In this document: positions 13,217 to 17,814 of the stretch, piece after piece
Layout: every line of letters begins with the position of its first letter
Numbering within the stretch: position 1 is the stretch's first letter
Source of the DNA: CAZCDM01 sp964497475
GTDB lineage: Bacteria; Planctomycetota; Phycisphaerae; SM23-33
Direction: 5' to 3'
DNA length: 17,814 bases
Assembly: GCA_964497475.1 (NCBI GenBank)
Contig: CAZCDM010000031.1
Span: 1 to 17,814, forward strand
Program-made: the position numbers and the translations under genes
The notes under the pieces: model-generated
The model's database searches: none
Seen by the model: only the letters and a program-made list of their open reading frames with translations
What the model was told of the DNA's origin: nothing

Positions 13217-15202
13217 ATGAAATACTCCCAGTTGCTGATTCCCACCACGAAGGAAACGCCCGCCGAGGCGGAAATCCCCAGCCACCAGCTCATGCTCCGG
13301 GCCGGGTTCATCCGCAAGGTCGCCAGCGGCACGTACACCTATCTGAACCTCGGCTGGCGGTCGCTGCGGAAGATCATGCAGATCGTCCGCGAGGAAATGG
13401 ACGCCGCCGGCGCGCAGGAAATCTCCATGCCCGTCCTCCAGCCGATCGAGCTGTGGGACAAGACCGGCCGCCGCGAAGACTACGGCGAGACGCTGGCCGT
13501 TCACGTCGATCGTCACGGCCGGACCAACGCCCTGGCACCGACGGCCGAAGAGGTCGTAACCGACCTCGTCGCCCACGAAGTCAGCAGCTACAAACAACTG
13601 CCACTGAACCTCTACCAGATTCAGACGAAGGTGCGCGACGAGTTCCGCCCGCGATTCGGCGCCCTGCGCAGCCGCGAGTTCCTCATGAAGGATGCCTACA
13701 GCTTCCACGCGACACTGGACTCGCTGCAGGAAACCTACGACGCCATGTACACCGCCTACAGCCGCATCTTCGCGCGGTGCGGGCTCGATGCCGTCGTCGT
13801 CGATGCCCAGTCCGGCGAGATCGGCGGCTCGGGCAGCCAGGAGTTCATGATCCCCTGCTCGGCCGGCGAGGATATCATCGTCCACACGCCCGACGGCCAG
13901 TACGCCGCGAACATCGAAAAGGCCGCCGTCGACCCCCTGCCCCAGCCGGAAACCCTCGACGCCCTGCGGGCCGAGGTCGCCGCCCCCGAGGAGGTCCACA
14001 CCCCGCAGGTCGGCTCGATCGAGGCGGTCTGCGAGTTCCTCGACACGAAGCCCGAGGAGATGATCAAGACGCTGATCTTCTGGAAGCACGCCCCGGAGGT
14101 GCAGAAGAACCTCGCCGCCATCCAGGCCAAGCTCGAGGATGAAACCCTCGCTCTGGCCCGCGAGAAAACCGACGCCCAGGCCACCGCCGACGACGCTCGC
14201 GACGAGCAGCTCGACGAGAAGACCACCGAGCAGGCCGCCGACGCCGCCGCGGTCGTCCAGGTTCGCGAGGATCGCATCGCCAAGCTCAACGACGCCCTCT
14301 GCCGCGAGTACGCCAAGCTCGAAACGGTCGTCGTGCTGCTGCGAGGCGACCACGAGGTCAACGAGGCCAAGATCCGCCAGCTCACCGGCGGCGAACCGGT
14401 CGAGCTGGCCGACGAGCAGGCCATCCGCAGCCTGACCGGCGCGGAGGTGGGCTTTGCCGGGCCGATCGGCCTGGCCGAGAAGGGCGCCACGCTGCTGATC
14501 GACCACGCCATCGCAGCTATGGTCGCCGGAGTGACCGGCGCGAACAAGACCGACCACCACATCCGAAACGTCGTGCCCGGGCGGGACTTCCCCCTGGCCG
14601 GCGAGCGGGTCACACTGGCCGACGTCCGCAACGCCGCGCCCGGCGATACCCACGACGGGGCCGAGCTGACCTTCAGCCGCAGCATCGAGGTCGGGCACAT
14701 TTTCCAGCTCGGCACGAAATACTCCAAGTCGCTCGAAGCGAACTTCCTTGATGAGAACGGCTCGAGCCAGCCCTGCATCATGGGCTGTTACGGCATTGGC
14801 ATCAATCGCATCCTCGCCTCGGCCATCGAGGCTGGACATGATGACAATGGCTGCATCTTGCCGATAACAATAGCGCCCTTCGCCGTGGAGGTCATCCCGC
14901 TGAATAACGACAGCGACGCCGTACGGGAGACCGCCGGGCGGATCTATAATGAACTGACCGCCGCGGGCATCGAGGTATTGCTCGACGACCGCGACCAGCG
15001 ACCCGGCGTGAAGTTCAAGGATGCCGACCTGATCGGCATTCCGCTGCGGATCGTCGTAGGCGAGCGAGGCCTGGCCGAGGACAACGTGGAAATCAAGCGT
15101 CGCACCGACGACAAGCCCGCCCTGGTCCCGGCCGAGTCAGCCGTCGCCGAGGCCAAGCAGATCGTCGAAGAACTGGCAACCCAATGCACCCCAGGAGATT
15201 GA
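13217..15202 (+). CDS. proS: Prolyl-tRNA synthetase, bacterial type, with extra insertion in the editing domain
   Basis: Attaches proline to tRNA-Pro and edits mischarged alanine. 661 residues from ATG 13217 (AGGA 6 nt upstream), against about 570 in E. coli. Core motifs: residues 1-30 with SQLLIPTTKETPAEAEIPSH, motif 2 RDEFRPRFGALRSREFLMKDAYSFH, motif 3 MGCYGIGINRILASAIE, and the anticodon-binding domain with EVLLDDRDQRPGVKFKDADL. The INS editing domain is present (about 235-460), with LLRGDHEVNEAK and GFAGPIGL. The excess is an Ala/Asp/Glu/Gln-rich segment at about 290-369 within INS, between KTLIFWK and VVVLLRGDHEVN. First gene of the plus-strand run; its stop lies 2 nt before the next start. 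Confidence 0.96.
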   Translation: MKYSQLLIPTTKETPAEAEIPSHQLMLRAGFIRKVASGTYTYLNLGWRSLRKIMQIVREEMDAAGAQEISMPVLQPIELWDKTGRREDYGETLAVHVDRHGRTNALAPTAEEVVTDLVAHEVSSYKQLPLNLYQIQTKVRDEFRPRFGALRSREFLMKDAYSFHATLDSLQETYDAMYTAYSRIFARCGLDAVVVDAQSGEIGGSGSQEFMIPCSAGEDIIVHTPDGQYAANIEKAAVDPLPQPETLDALRAEVAAPEEVHTPQVGSIEAVCEFLDTKPEEMIKTLIFWKHAPEVQKNLAAIQAKLEDETLALAREKTDAQATADDARDEQLDEKTTEQAADAAAVVQVREDRIAKLNDALCREYAKLETVVVLLRGDHEVNEAKIRQLTGGEPVELADEQAIRSLTGAEVGFAGPIGLAEKGATLLIDHAIAAMVAGVTGANKTDHHIRNVVPGRDFPLAGERVTLADVRNAAPGDTHDGAELTFSRSIEVGHIFQLGTKYSKSLEANFLDENGSSQPCIMGCYGIGINRILASAIEAGHDDNGCILPITIAPFAVEVIPLNNDSDAVRETAGRIYNELTAAGIEVLLDDRDQRPGVKFKDADLIGIPLRIVVGERGLAEDNVEIKRRTDDKPALVPAESAVAEAKQIVEELATQCTPGD

Positions 15203-15204
15203 CC

Positions 15205-15618
15205 ATGAAAACCATCGCACTGACCCTGAGCCTCATCGCCGCAGCCTTCGTCGTCATCGGCTGCCAGACCGTCCACGTCAAAGACACTGCCGGCGAGCCG
15301 GTCTCATTCGCCAGCGTCCAGGTCGTCGGCAAAGAAGGCCCCGAGGGCCTGCCCGTCATGAGCGGCATGTTCGGCGAGGCCATGCTCCCCACGCCCATGG
15401 GCGATCCCGGCCCGCAGACCATCACCGTCACCAAGGACGGCTACAGCCCGACGCGCGTCAACCGCCGTGCCGGCGACATGGACATCACCGTCCGCAAGTT
15501 GAACCCGGCCCGGCCCAACAGTCGCCAGCCTGTCATGCGTCCGGCTCGCCCCACGGCACCCACCGCCCCGAACCCCAACGCCCAGCCACCCGCCGGCCGT
15601 GCCGAAACGCAAGAATAA
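15205..15618 (+). CDS. Small lipoprotein with a beta-sandwich (carboxypeptidase-regulatory-like) domain
   Basis: 137 residues from ATG 15205, chosen for AGGAG 8 nt upstream; the site lies across the proS stop, so translation is coupled. The N-terminus MKTIALTLSLIAAAFVVIGC is a lipoprotein signal peptide with lipobox VIGC, making Cys20 the acylated residue. Residues about 24-85 (VHVKDTAGEPVSFASVQVV then TITVTKDGYSPTRV) have the pattern of carboxypeptidase-regulatory-like or PEGA beta-sandwich domains, common in exported planctomycete proteins. The end is Pro/Ala/Arg-rich and disordered. Envelope location is secure; function is unknown. Confidence 0.85.
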   Translation: MKTIALTLSLIAAAFVVIGCQTVHVKDTAGEPVSFASVQVVGKEGPEGLPVMSGMFGEAMLPTPMGDPGPQTITVTKDGYSPTRVNRRAGDMDITVRKLNPARPNSRQPVMRPARPTAPTAPNPNAQPPAGRAETQE

Positions 15619-16546
15619 GACACGCAATCGGCTGCTGGATTACCTGGCCTACCAGGGTGTTCGCATCTTCGCGATGTTCGTGCATATGTTCCCGGTGCGC
15701 ACGAATTACCACACCGCCGCGATCATCGGCAACCTGATGTGGCGGCTGGACCATCGCCACCGCAACCGCGCGATCGAACACATCCGCCGCAGCTTCCCCG
15801 ACTGGTCGCAGGACAAGCTCGACAAAGTCAGCCGGGCCTCCATGCGGAACATGGTCTACCTCGGCGTGGAGTTCCTCTTCACCACCCGGCTGGTGACCCC
15901 GGGCCGATGGCGCAACCATATCCGCCTGGTGAACATGGCCGAGAACCTCCGGCTGCTGATTCAGCGAAAGCGCGGCATGATCCTGCTGACGGGGCACTTC
16001 GGCAATTGGGAGGTGCTGGGCTATACCATGGCCGCCCTGGGCCTGCCGACCTACTCCGTCGCCCGCCGGCTGGATAACCCCTACCTCGACCGCTACGTCT
16101 TCGGCGTGCGCGAAGATGCAGGCCAGACCATCCTCGACAAGCGCGGCGCGACCGCCGAGGTGCCCGACCTGCTGGCCAACAACCAGGCCGTCGGCTTCAT
16201 CGCCGACCAGGACGCCGGGCGAAAGGGCCTGTTCGTGGATTTCTTCGGCCGACCGGCCAGCACGTACAAATCCATCGGCCTACTGGCCATGGAGTACAAC
16301 GTGCCCGTGGTCGTCGGGTTCGGCCGACGCCGCAAAGAAGCCTACACCTTCGACATCGGCATCGAGGACATCATCCACCCCGAGGATTGGGCCGAGGCCG
16401 ACGATCCCCTGCGATACATCACCCAGCGGTACACCCACGCCCTCGAAGCCGTCATCCGCACCGCCCCGGAGCAGTACCTCTGGGTTCACCGCCGCTGGAA
16501 GCACCGCCCCAAAGGCGAGCAGCCTGGCCCGGACGGAATCGCCTGA
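15599..16546 (+). CDS. LpxL/HtrB-family lysophospholipid or lipid A acyltransferase
   Basis: 315 residues, the usual size for LpxL/LpxM-type enzymes, which move an acyl chain from acyl-ACP to a lipid A precursor or related lipid at the inner membrane. The catalytic HX4E motif is GHFGNWE (His133, Glu138). Later landmarks are FIADQDAGRKGLFVDFFGRPAST and YLWVHRRWKHRP, both typical of the family. A basic N-terminus (PKRKNKTRNR) precedes a hydrophobic region (about 20-45). The start is GTG 15599, overlapping the lipoprotein gene by 20 nt and without a good ribosome binding site, so the first residues are less certain. The true acceptor, lipid A or another lipid, cannot be told from sequence. Confidence 0.88.
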   Translation: MPKRKNKTRNRLLDYLAYQGVRIFAMFVHMFPVRTNYHTAAIIGNLMWRLDHRHRNRAIEHIRRSFPDWSQDKLDKVSRASMRNMVYLGVEFLFTTRLVTPGRWRNHIRLVNMAENLRLLIQRKRGMILLTGHFGNWEVLGYTMAALGLPTYSVARRLDNPYLDRYVFGVREDAGQTILDKRGATAEVPDLLANNQAVGFIADQDAGRKGLFVDFFGRPASTYKSIGLLAMEYNVPVVVGFGRRRKEAYTFDIGIEDIIHPEDWAEADDPLRYITQRYTHALEAVIRTAPEQYLWVHRRWKHRPKGEQPGPDGIA

Positions 16547-16611
16547 TCCTGTTCAATCTGCGGGGCTATTGTTCCGATAAGTCTCACGAACCTCCAGTCG
16601 GAGTTTGTAAC

Positions 16612-16923
16612 GTGAGCCAGGTCGAGTATAATGCAACAGAGCGTCGCGCAACCGACCGCCGCAGTGGCGATCGGAGAGGCGCCAACCGCCGCAGCGGGCT
16701 GGACCGCCGCCGAGGCCCAGGCCGGCGACGCTCCGATGCCCGTCGGACCGCCGAAGAAGGCGAAATGACCGACACCCAGTGGGAATTCATCCAGGCCGTC
16801 GAGGAATACAAGCGGGTCAACGACAGGCCCTTCCCGACCTGGACGGAAATTCTGGACGTCGCGCTGGCCTTGGGGTATCGTAAGGTCGAATCGCCGAAGA
16901 ATATCAAAGACGTCGAGGCCTGA
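16612..16923 (+). CDS. Conserved small protein with Arg-rich ERR/DRR repeats, unknown function
   Basis: 103 residues from GTG 16612, chosen for GGAG 8 nt upstream. Residues 3-43 are a low-complexity basic stretch of ERR, DRR and NRR repeats (TERRATDRRSGDRRGANRRS). From about residue 50 a compact domain follows, with WEFIQAVEEYKRVNDRPFPTWTEILDV and ALGYRKV, which I recall as a recurring uncharacterised planctomycete protein. The C-terminal domain looks like a small winged-helix or HTH fold, so a nucleic-acid-binding role is possible but inferred. A TTGTAA/TATAAT pair at 16605-16632 and ATG 16765 with AAGG upstream could permit a shorter 52-residue product. Confidence 0.8.
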   Translation: MSQVEYNATERRATDRRSGDRRGANRRSGLDRRRGPGRRRSDARRTAEEGEMTDTQWEFIQAVEEYKRVNDRPFPTWTEILDVALALGYRKVESPKNIKDVEA

Positions 16924-16950
16924 GCCGACGTCCTGCGGATGAGGACAGCC

Positions 16951-17595
16951 ATGATGCTGGGCTCTGAACAACTCGCCACCGCCTTACGTTTCGGCACGGT
17001 CGTCGTGCCGTTGGCGATGTACTTCTTCGTCCTCGGCTACCTCAACACCCGCTCCCGCCCGCAGTGCCTCACCGGCCGACAGGACTCCGCCCTGCTGGTC
17101 ATTACCCTCTCGCCGCTGGCACTGCTGCCGCTGGTCCAGTTTCTCGGCGGCGGGCTGCTTGGCCTGGCCGTCGCGGCCGGGCTGCTCGGCGGGGCCATCT
17201 GGCTGCTCGCGCCAAAAACCTCCAGCTGGGTCATCTACAACCTCTCGCCCAGCCAGGGGCGCGACCTGCTGCTGACGATCTGCCGGCAGATCGACCCGGC
17301 CGCCGAGCTGGCCGACCACCACACCCTGCGACTGCCCGGACGCAAGGCCACTCTTGACTTGTCGGTGTTCCCCGTGCTGCGGAACCTCACCGTCCGCCTC
17401 GACGCCGGTGACCAGACCATCGCAGCCGAGCTCGACTCCCGCCTGGCAGCCCGACTCGGGACCATCCAGACCGAGCCGGTCCCCATGGCCGTTACCCTCC
17501 TGCTGCTGGCCACGGCCATGCTGGTAGCGCCCCTGGCCGTCATCGCACCACACAGCCAGGAAATCGTCCGCATCCTGACCGACCTCCTGCCGTAA
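16951..17595 (+). CDS. Membrane protein with a soluble middle domain, unknown function
   Basis: 214 residues from ATG 16951, favoured over ATG 16939 because GAGGA sits 5 nt upstream of it. Four likely membrane segments: about 13-30, 46-68 and 68-85 (LLVITLSPLALLPLV and GLAVAAGLLGGAIWLLA), and 178-200 (AVTLLLLATAMLVAPLAVIA). Between the third and fourth lies a soluble region of about 90 residues (GRDLLLTICRQIDPAAELADH). I do not recognise the family. It is last in the plus-strand run, 27 nt after the Arg-rich gene. Its final codons and 18 bases beyond the stop are duplicated 63 bp downstream. Confidence 0.78.
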   Translation: MMLGSEQLATALRFGTVVVPLAMYFFVLGYLNTRSRPQCLTGRQDSALLVITLSPLALLPLVQFLGGGLLGLAVAAGLLGGAIWLLAPKTSSWVIYNLSPSQGRDLLLTICRQIDPAAELADHHTLRLPGRKATLDLSVFPVLRNLTVRLDAGDQTIAAELDSRLAARLGTIQTEPVPMAVTLLLLATAMLVAPLAVIAPHSQEIVRILTDLLP

Positions 17596-17676
17596 GCGAA
17601 CCGCCGGCACGTCCAATATGCAAAAATCGTCCGCATCCTGACCGACCTCCTGCCGTAAGCGAACCGCCGGCACGTC
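17561..17676 (+). repeat. 53-bp perfect direct repeat spanning a gene's 3' end
   Basis: 17561-17613 and 17624-17676 are identical, 63 bp apart. The first copy contains the last 11 codons and stop of the membrane-protein gene plus 18 bases; the second is downstream and non-coding. Perfect identity implies a recent event or strong constraint. Confidence 0.92.
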
Positions 17677-17680
17677 GTTG

Positions 17681-17723
17681 TCACCCTGAGCGAAGCCCGC
17701 AGGGCGAAGCCGAAGGGTCTTTT
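17681..17723 (+). repeat. Hairpin element, possible terminator of the proS run
   Basis: ACCCT at 17683-17687 pairs with AGGGT at 17714-17718, with an inner GCCC/GGGC stem, followed by CTTTT. The CCCTGAGCGAAGC...GAAGGGT pattern resembles a dispersed repeat I have seen in many environmental genomes. It could terminate transcription, but the T-run is short. Confidence 0.5.
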
Positions 17724-17756
17724 CGCGGAATGATTCTTCGCTCCGGGTGGCGGGGC

Positions 17757-17786
17757 TACACGGCCGGTAAAACAAGTCCACAGAGG
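17757..17786 (+). repeat. Dispersed 30-bp module, copy 2
   Basis: Matches 6259-6288 at 27 of 30 bases. It is directly preceded by GGCGGGGC, so it joins the GGGCTACAC tail common to the hairpin elements. The final 28 bases of the window turn AT-rich; I see no gene in 17596-17814. Confidence 0.7.
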
Positions 17787-17814
17787 AACCTGTTGCACAA
17801 TTCCATTTTAACAA

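Noticed and set aside
9898..14142. Very long plus-strand open frame (over 1400 codons) opposite rnr, the YhaM-like gene and into proS
   Set aside because: It runs antisense to clearly recognisable enzymes, spans opposite-strand genes and a repeat spacer, and has no domain motifs. It is a high-GC antisense artefact.
12710..14839. 709-codon minus-strand frame opposite proS
   Set aside because: It is antisense to ProRS motifs and has no recognisable family.
3718..17595. Defence island or biosynthetic cluster
   Set aside because: All recognised genes are housekeeping or envelope functions in ordinary runs; there are no toxin, nuclease-effector or synthase modules.
17787..17814. End of an insertion sequence
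   Set aside because: The AT-rich end with TTGCACAA is suggestive, but there is no transposase or matching inverted repeat within the window.

Overview
The window is a GC-rich bacterial scaffold segment. It most likely comes from a Planctomycetota genome, with Phycisphaerae-like lineages the best guess. The reasons are a PEP-CTERM sorted exported protein, a small Arg-rich ERR/DRR protein of a type I recall from planctomycetes, a Gram-negative envelope gene set (LolCD-type transporter, LpxL-type acyltransferase, lipoprotein), mraZ-rsmH at one edge, and dispersed GC-rich intergenic hairpins. The assignment is an inference. A run of exactly 100 N (9402-9501) shows this is a draft scaffold, probably metagenome-derived.

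Layout. (1) 1-1622, minus strand: start of a division/cell-wall (dcw) cluster, mraZ, then a small unknown helical protein, then rsmH, which runs off the left edge. Three AGGGA sites on a 10-bp grid overlap the likely mraZ promoter. (2) 1623-3133: a divergent control region and a plus-strand exported beta-helical repeat protein with a PEP-CTERM anchor. (3) 3134-3360: a repeat-rich spacer with a decayed copy of the neighbouring gene's 3' end. (4) 3361-13038, minus strand: a co-oriented run in transcription order yhaM-like exoribonuclease, rnr (RNase R), a GcvT-family protein, lysS, a LolC/E-type permease, lolD and a small membrane protein. It contains two exonucleases of RNA turnover, a tRNA synthetase and a lipoprotein-export transporter. 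(5) 13217-17595, plus strand: proS, a small lipoprotein, an LpxL/HtrB-type acyltransferase, a 103-residue Arg-rich protein and a membrane protein, tightly packed and probably one operon.

The most notable signal is a family of dispersed intergenic hairpins (6304-6371, 11823-11980, 13110-13186). One stem position appears as C-G, A-T and T-A in different copies, so pairing has been preserved while sequence changed. Two stop codons (lysS and the YhaM-like gene) lie inside or at the edge of these elements. Two genes (3361-3666 and 16951-17595) have a copy of their own 3' end lying just downstream. Both tRNA synthetases, LysRS and ProRS, carry a charged insertion of roughly 75-80 residues absent from the familiar E. 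coli enzymes, and RNase R ends in a 13-residue Lys/Ser/Gly repeat tail interrupted by the assembly gap. I see no CRISPR array, rRNA, tRNA or complete insertion sequence. No single locus here looks like a clear new defence or metabolic system.
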